This document shows positions 9,847 through 25,100 of a stretch of DNA of 64,000 nt, piece after piece (the stretch's first letter is position 1; every line of letters begins with the position of its first letter). A program made the translations under genes and the position numbers. The notes under the pieces were generated by a model that worked only from the letters and a program-made list of their open reading frames with translations, did no database searches and was not told the origin of the DNA. Source of the stretch: Shinisaurus crocodilurus (lineage: Eukaryota > Chordata > Lepidosauria > Squamata > Shinisauridae); NCBI GenBank assembly GCA_021292165.1, contig CM037880.1:24516051-24580050 (forward strand). Direction: 5' to 3'.

Positions 9847-12800
9847 GTGAGTATTTCTTTATAACTGAATGTCTAAACTCCACAGACAGATGGCTTTTGT
9901 TTGGATTTCTCAGGTAGTATCATCCATATTTCTCCATTCCAGAAAAGTAGCAGTGCTACTTTGTAGCACCAAGATGACAGTGCTGTGACACCTTAGAAAC
10001 TAACTGGCTTATTATAACAAGAGGGTCTGTCTTTTTGTGTGGGAATCCATTTAACTAGAAAGGACAATTTGTAAAATAATTCAAAAGCTGCTGCTGCTGC
10101 TTTTGGTTGCTTCTTCAACTTTTGTTTTTATTTGGATTCTTTTTGTAAACTGCTTTAAAATCTCTTCTAGAACTAAAGTGCCAGGGAAAAATAGTGGGCT
10201 CAAAACAGTATAAATACTCTTACCTTTTAAACATGCAATTTTATGTAATCTAGCAGCAGTCAAAAAGATTTAAATATGAACACATGAGGCTCTGTTGCCT
10301 CCTTCAGGTGTTCCTGGAGCACTTTCCATTAGGTCATCTGGTTACAACTTTTTCTGAAATTTTCGTGAACTCACTTTGGTAACATATTTGTAAAAAACAC
10401 ACAAACATAGCCTTTTCACCAGACATAGCTGTCATAACTGGTCACTGAAGATGTCATTGGAGATATAGTCTGTCCCATGGGAAAGATCCTGGGGGAGTAT
10501 GAATCCTTCCTAGTTAACATCTTATATGGAATTGTTGAGAGATCGTCCATAGATTATGATTAGTTATCACTTCTATTTTTTATTTACTATATGGTTTGGG
10601 GTGCAGCAAAAAAGCTATGAAAGTTTGGATGATGGCAGCGGGGGCGGGGGGGTGGATCTAGTATGTATCCAGACAAGATCAAAGTGGTACTGGCAAGGTG
10701 GGGACAGGAAATCTTGTGTTATAGGTGTGCACTTTTGACCAGGGGTCTGTTTTCAGTTACATCTCTCATGCTGGCTGCATCCCTTCCTAAAGTATGAAGA
10801 CTAGGATTAATTGCTATTGGTTGTGGGGCTGCCTTTGACTGTTCAAAGGTCACAGCAAGCACAGAAAGCTGTGGCTTGAATCCATTATGGAGGAGGGATA
10901 TTCTCTGAATGTTGAGATCTGCTGATAAAGCCCTACTCCTTATAATAAATTCCCCCAACTTGGTTTCCTCCAGATGTTTTGAACTATAATCCCCATCATC
11001 CCTGACCATGAGCCATGTTGTCTGGAGCTTATGGGAGTTGTAGTCCAAAATATCTGGAGGAAACCCAGTTGGGGAATACTGTCTTATAATATCTTCCTGC
11101 TAGGTAAGGTTGGAGAGACAGCGATTTATATAATGGTATACTGATACTTGTATTTATGTCCTATTAGGAACAGCTAGGAACATTGTTTTTTTACATGTCA
11201 TCTATTGGGCGTGTTTATATATACTAAATACTGTATAATCTAGATTGGTTATAACTTGTACATCAAGTCATTTTGCTAAAAAAGGAAGCAGAGGGTAGGA
11301 ATAAGCTGACGGTCTTCACAGTGGAAGGAAGGAAGTTGTGGAGTTTCACAACAAATCTGTGTTGTGTCTGGTGCTGTTCAACTGATTCATAAAAAAAAAA
11401 AAAAGAGTTACCAACCTATAAGCTTGACAAAAACTACGTCGTAGAAGTAAGTCATGGACTTGCATTGGAACTTTACAGTCTTCTAGCCCGCATGAGTAGG
11501 AATGTGATAGGTATAAGTAACTGAGCCCAATTTCTTAAATACTTTTGTTTTTTAATCTCGTGTTTTCTAATTGAATCTTGAGCTCATGCTGCTTTTTAAA
11601 ACAAAATAACTGAACAAATACCGAACACATTTTTCTTTCCATAATGGTTAATTTATTATAATCTTTTTCCTATTCCAGTACACAAGAAAATACATGCCAA
11701 ATTACCTATATTAAAGGTGGGGAACCTCAGGCCTGGGGGCCAAATCCAGCCCGCCTGAGATGGCTATGCCTCCTTGACCAGGCTCCACCCCTTTCCCCCA
11801 ACCACCAATCATTTGGAAGTCTCCTGGCTTTTGAGCCCCCCCCCCCCCCAATTCTAAAAGGTTACAATGCCTCTCCCAAGGCTTAGCTACTGGCAGTAAG
11901 AGCTTTAGGCTACAATATGCTGGTATTTTTTGTATTCCATCACTGGAATGTGACCCCTGAGAGCTTCTCCAGAATTGAATTCGGTCTTGGGCTGAAAGAG
12001 GTTCCCCACCCTGACCTATATAAACATCAGTCTCCCTATTTGTTCTGACCCACCTCATTAATTGATTGGGAGGTTGTTGAGGGGGTGTTGGATTTTTTGC
12101 ACACTTCATAACTTTGGTTACTATTTGTTGCTCAGACTTTCTCTAGGTGTACTTGCTGTTAGAATATTTGTTGAAATAAGGATATTTGAGTCCAACTCAA
12201 AATTATAATACAATTCTTAACTAATATAATCCAGTAGAATTGTGCATCAGATTTCCAATTATATTTGTAACCTTATAGCCCAGAATAATACATTGGGTAT
12301 TTCCAATAGATATAGAAGCAGTTTGCTTTCTGTTACTCACACCACCAGTATGTTGTATAATCCACTAATAGTCAAATATTGATATAAAATCTGTTGGGGC
12401 ACAATCCTATGTATGTGTCTAAATATGCATAGGATTGCACCCTTAATGGCTTTCCTGTAGATTGATATGTGCTATTCTGTATGAATAGATTTCCAGGCTT
12501 CCCTAAGAATAGATTTCCCAGGCTGATTTGTATGTTAGTAGGGTTTATTTGGGGCAGGGGGGATGGTCCTTGCATCTGTAAATCTTAACTTTGTATTTGG
12601 TATTTGGGTGGTGCTTGTGAGTCTGTTAAAAACTGCATTAGTCTGTTAAAAACCCTAGCATGTTTTTCTATTTGTTGTTTGTTGCTTAAGAGTCAGACTG
12701 TTGGCCACCTGTGGCTTTTTCAACTACAATTAACAGAGTGGACTTGTCTTCTGGGGCTGTTTGTTTCCCCACTCCCCACCCACACAAGTGCCCTAAGTTA

Positions 12801-15800
12801 GGGAGCTTTTGCCACTACCGGGGCAGGCAACTGGTGGCCTGAGAATTCCCCAGTTTAGTCCCAGCATCCCCAGCATTTAGTCTCAATCTCCAAGGATACA
12901 CTGAAACCTTATTTCCTTCTCTCCCGTGTAAATGCAGCAGAGGCTGATTTCCTCCCTTATGTACCACAGCTGCTTAATCCCATTGCCTCTGTCTGGAATC
13001 AGTGGCTAGAGTTCATAAATCATAATAATGGGAGGGCTCTGCCAAAGCCTCTGGTGCCATTCATACTTAAGACAGTGGGGTGAAACAGCACTTAGTGCAG
13101 AACTGATTTAATGGGTGAAGCTCATGTTACTGGACTTTGAGCCTTTACTTAAATTGATAATATAGCTCCAATTAAAACTTAGTTGCTTACCTGGCTCCTG
13201 CAAAACAAGGCACGCTGTCTTAAGGCAGCATTCCCAAGAAACAGTAAGAAAGATCACTTTTATGTTAGTATTCCAAGTTACAGGAACATACATGCAGTTT
13301 TCTAGAACTCCTAGAATTATCCATTTTGAAGTATGTATTTAAAGCAGGACAGTTTATTAAACTGCATGTTTTGACATGGGCCTCTGTAAAATACTCAGTA
13401 GTTAAACTGAACTAATCCACTCCTTAAAGTAGTTTTAGCACAGTGTTTGAATTGTCTTCTGCCCCTGTCTTACCCCTTTTTACCCAGAACATGTGAAAAA
13501 CAGAAAGCATAAACAAACCTTTTCCCTCCAGCTTTTAGTTTGGATGCTGAGCAGCCAGATTATGACTTGGATTCAGAAGATGAGGCTTTTGTGAATAAAC
13601 TGAAGAAAAAAATTGATATTTCTCCTTTGCAATTTGAAGAAATGATAGATCGACTGGAAAAAGGCAGTGGTCAGCAGGTACAGCATTGTTTCAAATATTT
13701 GAAATATTATAAGAAATAAATGTACAAAAGTGACATATTTGGGTTTTACGTTTAGCCTGTCAGCCTGCAGGAAGCCAAGCTACTCTTGAAGGAAGACGAT
13801 GAACTGATTAGAGAAGTATATGAGTACTGGATTAAAAAGAGGAAAAACTGTCGAGGTCCTTCTCTTATCCCAGCAGTGAAACAGGAGAAGCGTGATGGTT
13901 CCAGCACAAATGATCCTTATGTTGCATTTAGAAGGCGAACAGAAAAGATGCAGACTCGAAAAGTGAGTGTGTATATCTTATATAAAATCTTTGCATGTGT
14001 AGGTTATTTATAACTTGCCACTGCAAAAGAAATAAGGGTTATGGACAGTGTTCAGACCCAGGGGGACACTATTTAAGAGTTTCGTTTATAGAAATGCAGA
14101 TGTTTGGTTTGTATGTTTATGTTTTTATTTAATTTGCAGAATCGAAAGAATGATGAAGCCTCTTACGAAAAGATGCTTAAACTGCGTCGGGATTTGAGTC
14201 GTGCAGTAACAATTCTAGAGATGATAAAGAGAAGGGAAAAAAGCAAGAGAGAGTTACTGCATTTGACACTGGAAATTATGGAAAAGAGGTAAAGAATATT
14301 TGAATTTTGCAGGACTCTTGGTTTTTTAAATCATTAATGTTGCTGTTAAATATAAAGAGTACATATAAGTGTTCTATATATGTGCACCGATATATAGAAT
14401 GTTACCTTTGCATCTAACTAAGGTAGCACAGTCTAATTCTATATCATAGTAGCCAGCTTACTCAATATGGAAGGTCACTTCAAATGCAGACATTTTTTAC
14501 ATATCCCATATTTATATATTAATAGTAATGGGCAGTGCAATCCTATGGCTGCTAGACAGCATTCAAACGGCCATAGGATTTTTTTGGATTCCCAGCTATG
14601 AGGTTGGAAAATCACTCCCAGCAACTTTGTAGCTGGGGATCTGCGCTCAGATTCCTCTCTCCCCCTCACAACTGGCATGGAAAGAACCGTGCCAGCTGCT
14701 TCTCCGAGGTCGCAAGAGCAAACTCGGAGAAGGGCTTTTGGGGGTGTTCCGGAGGGTGGGGAGGGAAGGAGACAGGTGCTGCCAAGATATGACGTATCTA
14801 GTGACACCTCAGCATCCTTCCCTCCCGCCCTGAAGCCCTGCACTTAGATGGCTGAAATCAGACATCTAAGTGCTTTGCAGGGCGGGAGGAGGCTAACAGT
14901 CTCCGTGAATGAGCGGATGGAGGTGGCAATGGACACTCCCAAGGCTTGTGTATTTCAACATACATGCCAAGGCCATCTTGTCTGAGTTGGCTTGGATTTC
15001 ATGGCCACTATGATAGCCATGGGCCTGGCTGCCAGCCTGGTATCCTCCAGATGGTTTGGACTATAATTCCCATCAGCCCCACCCAACATGGCTAGTGTTC
15101 AGTGATGATGGGAGCTATGGTCCAAAACATCTTGAAAGCACCAGGTTGCTTTCAAGGCTGATGTAGCCTAATGCACATGGCAAGACATGCATTGGACCTG
15201 GTTTACTATTTAGGGGACAGTGCTCTGCAGATGGAGGAATTAGAAATAGTTCTGTCTTAGACAAATCACTATCAGGTCATGTTTGACTTATTGGGCACTC
15301 TTAGCCCTTGTGGTTTTCCCCCAGAAGCTGAAGGATCTGAATGGTTTCCTGAGGGCTCTTGGGGAGTTTCCTGCAGTTTTAGCTGGGTGCTCTACCAAGG
15401 CATCTTGGCCTTGGAAAGGGGTGAAACCACTGTAGGACTTAACTCTGTGGTAGTGGTGGTGGCAAAGAAATCTTATCCATCGCCATTGTGTTTGCACAAT
15501 ATCAGCTGATGGTGGTTTTTTGAGTGGTGAAAAGCCTGCTCTCTGTAAGATCAGGAGATCAGACGGAACCCTTGAAGTTTCGGTATTAATTTTTCAGACA
15601 AAATCACCCATGTTGGTCCCAATTTGGATGCCTTTGCTTTGATAGTAAAGAGGTAGTTGGATCCAATGTTCAGTCTTGTCATGTTCTTTTGGATAGGTTT
15701 CAGTTTGTGCAGCCTGACCTGACCAAATTACTTAGTGGTTTGGGACCCACCACTTGCTCTTCAGATCCATGGCTGTCCTAGATATTAACATCTGCCAGGA

Positions 15801-18800
15801 CTGGACTTGCCATCTGGACCTCAGATACAGTTAATTCCTCTCTGAGGGAGGGTGTTGTTCCCACTGCACTTAAGGAGGCAAACACTTGTTAAAAACAAAC
15901 AAATTGGGATCCTTTGATTCTAGATAATAATGATTATCTAATATATCACCCTTGGGTAAGATACTGTAAAAGTTGGTGGCTTCTCTACTCCAGGTGGTCT
16001 TGGAGGATACTGATTACCTGGATCCATTTCACTCTGGATTTCGGCCTTGTTTTTGTTTTGTTTTTATTTCATTTCTATACTGCCCAGTAACCAAAGCTCT
16101 CTGGGCAGTTTACAACAATGCATAAAATTACAAAGCACAAATACAGATAAAATAGCACATAAAACTTCAATATACAACATTTAAAACAATTTGAACGGCT
16201 AAAAACAATTTCAGTAAAAATAGTAGACATATTGAAAAGACAGCTGACATAAATGCCCCATCATATGGCAGTAAATATTATTAAATGCCTGAGAGTAGAG
16301 GGTTGTCTTAACCTGGCGCTGAAAAGATGACAGTGTTGGCACCAGGCAGGCCTCAGTGGGGAGATCATTCCACAAATGGGGGCCACCACTAAGAAGACCC
16401 TTGTTGACACCCTCCGAGTCTCTCTTGGAGGTGGCACTTGGAGGGCCTCAGATGTTAAAACCAGCACTTTGACTTGAGCTTGGAAGCATACAGGCAGCCA
16501 ATGCAAGCAGGCCAGAATTGGTGTTATATGTTCAGACCTTCTGGTCCCAGTTATTAGTCTGGCTGCCACATTTTGCACAAGCTGCAGCTTCTGAACAGTC
16601 TTCAAGGGCAGCCCCACGTAGAGTGCATTGCAGTAATTTAACTTGAAGGTTACTAGAGCATAGATTACTGAAGCCAGGTTATCCCAGTCCTGATAGGGGC
16701 GTAGCTGGGCCACCAGCCAAAGCTGGTAGAAGGCACTCCGTGCCACTGAGGCCACATGAACCTCAAGTGACAGAGATGGCTCCAGGAGGACCCCCCAAGC
16801 TACAAACCTCCTTCTTGAAGGGGGTGCAACCCCATCCAAAACAGATTGAGCACCCTCCATCCAGTCAGAAGCACCACCCACTAACAGCACCTCAGTCTTG
16901 GCTGGATTGAGCTTCAGTTTATTAGCCCTCATCCAGTCCATTGTTGCAGCCAGGCACTGATTTAGTACATCCACAGCCTCACCTGATGGAGATGAAATGG
17001 AGAAATAGAGCTGTGTGTCATCAGCATATTGATGGCAGTGCACTCCAAAACTCCGGATGAAGAATTGCCCTGAAGAAGCACTCGTTGTTCGAAATGTGTT
17101 GGCTACTTTATATATTTTCTTCAATAAATATTTACCCTTCATCTACCAGTCCAGCCCTTTGCCTTCAGTTCCTTTTTGCTATTTCACAGATCAACCAGGG
17201 TTTCAACAGGAGTGCCAGCCATAGCAGCTGGGAAACCCCCTAGAGTCCTTTGGATCCATTAGCCTTTGGTACACCAGCAGAATCCCCAATCTGTCCTGCT
17301 GCCCCAACACAATTTTTATTTATTTATTTATTTATTATATTTATACCCCGCCTTTTTTCCTGCGAGGAACCCAAGGCAGCTTACATAATCCTCCTCTTCT
17401 CCATGTTATCCTCACAACAATCCTGTGAGGTAGATTAGGCTGAGAGTCAGTGACTGGCCCAAAGTCACCCAGTGAGTTTCATGGCCGAGCGGGGACTAGA
17501 ACCTGGATCTCCCGAGTCCCAGTCCAACACTCTTATCCACTACGCCACACTGGCTCACAAGATGCAAATACTCCTGACTAGTAGACAGACAGGGACCCTG
17601 GAGAGAGAGAGAGAGAGAGAATTCTCATAGACTATGGCAACGCCCCCTCCCTGGCTCTCAAATCTGCCCTGATTCTGAACCAAGTACCCTGGCGGGCACA
17701 ACTGGGATAAACTAACTCCTCCCTGTTTGCCTACCCAGCTCTTGATAATGCATGCCAGATTTGCTGCCTCATCCACTATTAAATCATGGATAAGGGAGGT
17801 CTTATTAAGTATCAATTTGGCATTTAAAAGCAGCATCCAGAAACCTAAGGGCAGGCTGATGGGGCAGCCACCAGAGCTGTAGGTGCGGGGAGGACCGGAC
17901 CACGGCGCAGCCATTACCTGTCTGGGCCGCATTCCCCTTACTTGGCTAGTCTTCCTCCCAGAGTTGCAAAAAATCATTTTTTTTGCAAAAAATAGAAAAA
18001 AATGATTTTTAAAATTTAAATCAATGATTTTTTTTATTTAATCAATTCCCCCCCCCATTTTTTTTTAGTAAAATTAATTTCAAAGCTTCAGGCAACCACA
18101 TGTACAAATAGCCTACACTTAATAGTTAAGAACACCAAATTATACAGAACACACTTTCCTCATACCGTATATTTTTTTACGTTACCAGTATTATCGCTAC
18201 TAGGCTACCTACACAACAGGGTTGCAAAAAATCATGATTTTTGGCAAAAAATTTATTGATGATTTAATCATTGATTTAAATCATTGCAACCCTGCCCAAC
18301 TCTACCTCTCATTTCCTCTTTTAGTCCCAGGGAGTCTGTAGAAACGCTGAACAGGTGTCAAGGCAGTTTTGGGGAAGTACTGTGGTGGGGAAGCTTGATC
18401 TGGGTAGAGGCATGAGACAGTGTTGGATGGGATTGTATTACTAAAGGACCAAGTGTGCAGCTTGGGGGGTCTCCTAGATTTGGCACTATCTATGGAAACA
18501 CAAGTGACATTTGTTACCCAGGGTTCCTTTTCTTGGCTTTGGCTGATTCATCAGCTGTGTCTCCATCTGGAGCAGACCTTGTTAAGTTGTCCATGCCCTT
18601 GTTACATCCAGTTTAGACTACTATAACATGTTCTATGTAGGGCTTCTTTTAAACACAGTTGGGAAGCTTCAGCTGGTGCAGAATATGCAGCTGCTCAAGT
18701 TTTTTTGCAGGAGCTAGGCTATCAGAGCATGTAACATCAATTCTGTAGTAACTGTACTGGTTGCCAGTGCATTTCCAGGCCCAATTTAAAGTGCTGGTGA

Positions 18801-21800
18801 TTACCTTAAAAGCCCTAAATGGCTTGGGATCAGGTTATTTGAAGGACAGCCTGCACCTATATGAACCTGCCTGGGCCCTACAATCAGCCAGTTCACGTTC
18901 CCGCCAGTAAGATCTATTAGGTTGGCGGGCACAAGAGATAGGGTGTTTTCTGTGGTGGCGGACACAAGAGAGATAGTTTTTTTCATTTTATGCCCATTTT
19001 ATTTTGTAAATTTGAGTCTTTATTGCTGTTTTACCGTAAATATTTTAGGCTGCTGTTTTAGCTAATCATATTTTATACAATATTGTTTTATAATATGACT
19101 TTGTAAACTGTCTTGATTAAGGCTTTGCTTCGAAAGGAAGTATAAAAATATTTTAAACAAATCAGTTGGTCACAATCTCAACTGAGTAGAATACTCAGAG
19201 ATGATAGTGGTTTTTCTTGCATCCAGTCAAAATTATGAGATTTCCCGATAACATGATCTTATAACAATAAACTTGTGGCATTATGCCTTCTGGCTCAACA
19301 TTTGTGACATACAGGATACAGCCACAGTGAGATGTGTGCTGGGGTGGGTAAAAAACATGGCCCCTCACTTGTGTTCTGTTTGATATCATTGACAAGTGTA
19401 TAACTGGGCATGGAAAATGTTAAAAAAAAATGAGCTATTAGGAGCTATTTGGCTGTTACTGACCATTCCAGGTTCAACCCCCCTGGCATCTCTAGGTAGA
19501 GCTAGGAAAGATTCCTGTCTGGGATCCTTGAGAGGCATAAGGCATAAATGTTAAGATGATAAATATTTTGAAATGGTTGCAGCACCAAACTTTTTCTCTT
19601 CAATTTTCAGATATAATTTAGGCGATTATAATGGAGAGATCATGTCTGAGGTAATAGCACAGCGGCAGCCCATGAAGCCTACCTATGCTATCCCCGTTAT
19701 TCCTGTTCCTAATAGCACTCAGTTTAAACACCAAGAAAGTATGGAGCTGAAGGAATTTAAAGTCAACAAGGTGACTAAATCTCTTAAAAGATATGTGTAG
19801 TGCTTAATTGGTTGCTGATACAGGGGGGGAAAATGCTCTTTGGGAATTACATGCTATAAATGTGCCTGGTAACATGTGAACCCCTTGGTAATTTTAGTCC
19901 ATGAAACTTAAAGATAACTGTTCTCTGCAGTGGGTATTCCCATCTCCCATATTCTGTGGTTGGTAATTCGCAAGTCCATCAGGGTTGGTGAATTCCCTCT
20001 TCATCTGTAATAGTATTGCATCATAATAGTGCATCAAGGCAACTAAAAACACAAGTAGAACTGTGGCCTAGATGTAGAAAACAATAATTTGGAAAATATG
20101 AACAATTTATTTAACATTAAATGACATTGCCAAATTCCTATTTAACGTATTTTGCAGCTTTAAAGATACCCTGACCTCCCCCAAATATGTGTGCACAGTG
20201 ACACAGGAGGTAGCTTCAAGCTAACACTGACTTCTCAAGCAATTTTTCATACATTATTTGTTGGCTGGTATAGAAGTTCACATTGGTACTTCTTAGCTGA
20301 TGTTTCAAAATTTGTCCATAATTTTGAGAATCTAAACCTAGATTTCTCTCAAATAATTGGAGTATAGAAGTGTAGAGTAAATTTAATATTAATTCAATTT
20401 GTATTGTGTGTTGTGTTTCTGTTGAGCAGGCACTTTTGTAGCCTTTTTTCTAATGGCTAAGTAGGTAAAACTATTGACCTGTTTTCTCTTTTTTGCAGCA
20501 AGAGAAAGCTGATGCTATACGACCCAAAAGAAAATATGAGAAGAAACCCAAAGTTGTACCTTCGTCGGCTACTGCTGCTACTCAGCAAACAACTCCTGCT
20601 GCACTGCCAGTCTTTAATGCTAAAGATATGAATCAGTATGACTTTCCCAGCTCTGATGAAGAACCTCTTTCACAAGTAGGACTTCCATATTTTAGTTGCT
20701 TTGGGGGAGGAAAGAGAATTGTGTCCTTATTCTTACCCTCACTCTCTTCCTGAATCTTTAAAGGTCTTGTCTGGTTCTTCTGAAGCTGAGGAAGAAAATG
20801 ATCCTGATGGTCCATTTGCTTTCCGTAGGAAAGCAGGCTGTCAGTATTATGCTGTAAGTCTTGATATCCTACAAAATTTTTGAATGTTGATATTAATCAG
20901 AGTAGCATTTCTAAAATTCTTCTCAAATATTTCTTTTCAAGCCTCATTTAGACCAAACTGGTGACTGGCCGTGGAGTAGTCCTAAAGGGGGAACATTAGG
21001 AGATGAGCGATATAGATACTGCTTAACGACCCTTACTGTACCACAAAGGTGCATTGGGTTTTCACGTAGACGGGTTGGACGTGGTGGAAGGTAGGTTTAT
21101 TATCTTACAATTAACCAGTTTAACCTTGATATAAAAAACAAAGTTTGAATATGGCTTAATGAAAAATTGAAATACAGTACAACAAGATTCTTGTAATTTA
21201 ATTTTGCTCAGTTTTCCAAATACAAAAATCTTTACTAGCCCTCATTTTTTTAGGCTGCACCTATAACTTGGTTATAGGTTAACAGATCTTCTACCATCTG
21301 TTGCAGGAACATGCTGCGGTGTTGCGCATATACCTCTCTCATGCATTCCTTCCTCCCTTTCTGGGATCCTTTAACTCAGGGGTGATGAACCTATTTCAGC
21401 CCTCGGGCTGATTTCCATTTCAGAGAAGCTCTGGGGGACTGCATTCCAGTGGTAGGTGGGGCCATAGGCAGAAGTGTCTACTCAGAAGTAAGCAAGACTG
21501 AATCACTCAGTAGCACTTTCAAGTAACATCCCAAATATCAAATCTATGTGTGTCTATTCATAAATAAACATGAGCAACGTGTCTACTCACAAGTAAGCAG
21601 CACTGAATCATTCAGAAGCGCTTTCAAATACCATTCCAAACAACAAGTCCCTGCATTTCTGTTCAGAAGTAAGCATGAGTATCATGTCTATTCACAATTA
21701 AGCTGGGAAAGCCTCCACATGAATACTCAGAAGTAAAGAGGACTAGGCTCAGAAGGTTGCACAGGACTGAGTCACTCAACAGCTTCCTCCTCTGGCCGTG

Positions 21801-22147
21801 CCCCTTCTGTGCTGTAGGAAAACTCTTCAATCAACTGCTAAGGAAGCTGGTGGGCCTGAGGTTCCCCATCCCTGCTCTAACTGTAGTAACCATTAACACT
21901 TTAACTTAAATCATAGTTTGATTTAAGTCAAACTATAGTAGTTTGACTTAAGTAGTAGTTAAGTAGACTTAAATCACCCACTTCAAATCAGTTTCAGATC
22001 CCATGTTGTGGTGTGGATCTCCACAGTCACTTACGGACCCATCGCTAGAGTCTACACAATTTTTCTTTAGAATTTCCTCCTTTTAAAATTTCCTTTTTGT
22101 AAATTTTTATCCTGGAAGACAATATTACTCGGTCATGAGTGATCGCC

Positions 22148-22182
<35 letters not shown>

Positions 22183-25100
22183 TACTAAGAATTCTTGTTT
22201 GGATAGATAGATATCAGAATCAAACTACTTTGGAGTCTTTGCAGCTGCAATATTACCTTATGCAGCTTGGTTATAAAAGGTTCTTCTGAACCACTGCTAC
22301 CTCTGCACATCACCTTGGATTGAAGTAGAATGTATTTTTAGTATTGTCTAGCATTGTTTTTGTTTGCATTAAGGAATCAACCATCTTGGCAATTCTTTGA
22401 ATAAGTTTCCATATAAGAAAAATTGGCTTCCTAGCTTGTCACATTTGAGGAGGTTTTATAATAGACCTTTTAGGCATCACCTTTTTTGATAGTAACTTAG
22501 GAATGAGTTCTGTCATATTTCTGAAACTATTACTTGCTAATTAAGAGTTTGCTTTCTTTTGAACACTGCTTTCTGTTCCTATGTCTCAATGGAATTTATT
22601 TAATTATTTTTTATTCTAGCTATAGCCTGCCCTTCATAAAAACCCAAGGGCAGATAACTGGTAAAACATCAATAAAACCGCAATTAATTGCAGTAAATAT
22701 ATAATAAAGCCATCAGCAAAATTGTAAGCACTCATAAATGCCTTAGTAAACATGAGCCTTTTGCCTAAATGTCAGTAAACTTGGCACCAGTCTTGCCTCA
22801 TGAGGGAGGGAATTCCAGAGTTGGAATATTGCCGTGGAGAAAGCCTCATCTCATGTCACTACCCAATGTATTGGGACAGCAAGATTATAGATTTCATAGA
22901 TTATAGAGTTGGAAGGAGCCTACAAGGCTATCGAGCAACCCCCTGCTCAGTGCAGGAAACTAGAGGAGGGGTCTCCCATCCAAGCAATAACCAGGCCTGA
23001 CCCTGCTTAGCTTTCTACGCTTAGACAAGCTGAGCCAGCGTAAGCCACAGGCCTGTAGATGGGTGTCCCTCCTAGATATAAGAACCTGGGTAAGCTGGTA
23101 CATAAAGAGATGTTCCTTGAAAGTCTTCGGTCCCAAGTCATTTAGGGCTTTGTAGGGCAACACCAGCACCTTGAATTCAGCCTAGAATTCATAGGCAACC
23201 AATGCAGCTCTTTCAGGATTGGAACTGCAGGATGTATAGGGTAATGGAAGTATTTTCTGAAAATTAGTCTTGTTGATTACAGTGGAATTTAAGTGTCCCC
23301 CCCCCCCCATTGTTTTCATGGTCCTTAAACTGGTATGGAAAAAATGCATTTACGATAAGCACTGCTCTGTCTGTTCTACATACCCATTAGGTCATAACGA
23401 GCACAAAATCTGCTAGATAGCATAGAACCTCAGCATCAATTCTGTTATTTTCAAAACAACTGAGAGCCCTTGCAGTTCCTAAGGAACGTTTGTAAGCATT
23501 TGAGTAGTGAAAGTACTTCTAGTTTTTTTGGCTGGCCTTGGTAGTCAACTACATTTGTTAGTGATCACCCATCTAGACTTCTCTTTCTTTCTGCCCTTGT
23601 CCCCACCCAGTCCTGTGGTGCTTGTAGAAGAAGAGGATGGTCAGCTTCCCCCCCCCCCCCCACTATTTCCTGCTGCTTCTTCATGGTCTCTGTGACACAC
23701 ATATGGATTACAGCCTTTTTCTCACTGCAAATTGCAGCTGTCCCCTCCTGGGACTGCTGGGCAGAGTTCCTTTCTTTTCTTGTTCTTACTATCTTCTCTG
23801 AGTTTTTCTTCCTTTTTGTCTTTGCCCCTCAGGGGCACATGTCCTCCAAGGCCTCCTTCAAATAGTGCACCCACTACGGTAGGAAGATACAACTTGCTGA
23901 CAGCTATTCTTTCTGTCTCTTGTTCCTGGGAGAGGCACACAGAGTGGACTCTTGCACCCACTGCCAGGCCTTCACTAAGCAGACGGTTCATCTCCACACC
24001 CTATTGTGGGAGCAATCCCTCAAGGCAGCAGATACAGCAGCCCTAAAGCAGCTTCTTCACACTGCCTTCTCCATCTGCACCAAACCGGCACCAACCCTCT
24101 CTCTCCTTCTTGCCGCAGCTTCCCCATTGATGGAAGGGATTGCAGAGTAATCATCCCCAGTATCGGACATACCAGCTCTTTCTCCGGCATCAGCTTTGGC
24201 CTTTCTTTTGGGCCAACCATCAGCCATGACAGTTCAGCCTGTCCCTGACACTTTGATATGGGCCACCAAGACCAGGAAGGTCAAACCAGCCAAGTCCCAA
24301 AAAACCTGCCCTATTAAGTGTCGAGTGCCAGGACCAAAGAACAAGAAGACTGCATGTAGGATCGAATCCAATGATGAACCAATGGTTATACCTGTGTTGA
24401 AGCAGTCAACCCCAGTACCGACTGTCTCGCAGCCACCTTGTCTCAGGTCCCCAGCACCAGTTTTGGAGAAACTACAGCTCCCTTGGGATCATATTTCCTC
24501 TGGCAGTATCCAGTGCATGGGGTCAATGTCATTAGAGGGTGAATCCAGGGGATGATCCCCTCTGGGACCTCACCAGCCCTTCCCTTGGGATCACTCTCCA
24601 ATGCCATCCCTTCACAGGCCTCACTCTTACAGGGCCAGATGTCCTCAGTACTGAGAAACTTCACCAGCATCATCTGCTTGCTCAGTTTTTCCGCCACCAC
24701 TATGACATACGGTGATCTGATCTGCGGCGCCCCCGTTATGCCCAGTCACTGCCCTACTACTGTGATGACCGATCACCACCATGATGGCATCACTCATCTT
24801 AATCTCGGACGACTCGCTATGGTGAGGTGAGCGAGATAGCGGGAATAGTAACATGGGTCCTTTAAATCATAATTTGGGGCTGTGCTGTCGAATTCAAAGA
24901 AATTCCCCCCACATGGATTTTCCATACCACCCACCCAACATTGGCACTCAGGAAAGAAATCGCCATGCTTTTGGACAAAGGTGTGATAAAAAGAATCACC
25001 TCTGCTCAAAAGCTTACCTTTTTTTCCCCTCCCAGTACGTCACCGTCCCCCAAAAGGACAGGAGTATTTGGCCCATACTCAGCCTTTGAAACGTCAGTCA

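Larger units (their letters stand above)
9847..13531 (+). other. Intron between visible exons 1 and 2
   Basis: Contains the palindrome at 10955-11085, the hAT element at 11712-12013 and the short Harbinger-like derivative at 12396-12442. The rest (9850-10950, 11100-11700, 12025-12390, 12450-13530) shows no gene and no repeat I can name. Confidence 0.7.
14289..19610 (+). other. Intron between visible exons 4 and 5
   Basis: Mostly LINE sequence: a + strand L2 split by a minus-strand L2, plus SINEs and fold-backs, all listed separately. 14290-15040 has no gene; a short inverted pair (caatcctatggc / gccataggatt, 14537-14579) lies within it. 17557-17960 and 19170-19460 are unassigned. Confidence 0.65.

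Noticed and set aside
16261..17142. A 293-codon minus-strand frame as a host gene
   Set aside because: The content is L2 reverse transcriptase, truncated, with a LINE 3' UTR.
17300..17345. (TTTA)n as an independent microsatellite
   Set aside because: It is the tail of the minus-strand tRNA-derived SINE.
17315..17556. tRNA gene on the minus strand
   Set aside because: Box A/B-like head continues into a SINE body with an AAAT tail, and the tRNA fold is not kept.
24196..24555. A 119-codon frame as a host exon or gene
   Set aside because: It lies in the Gag-like part of the decayed DIRS element and has no conserved host similarity.
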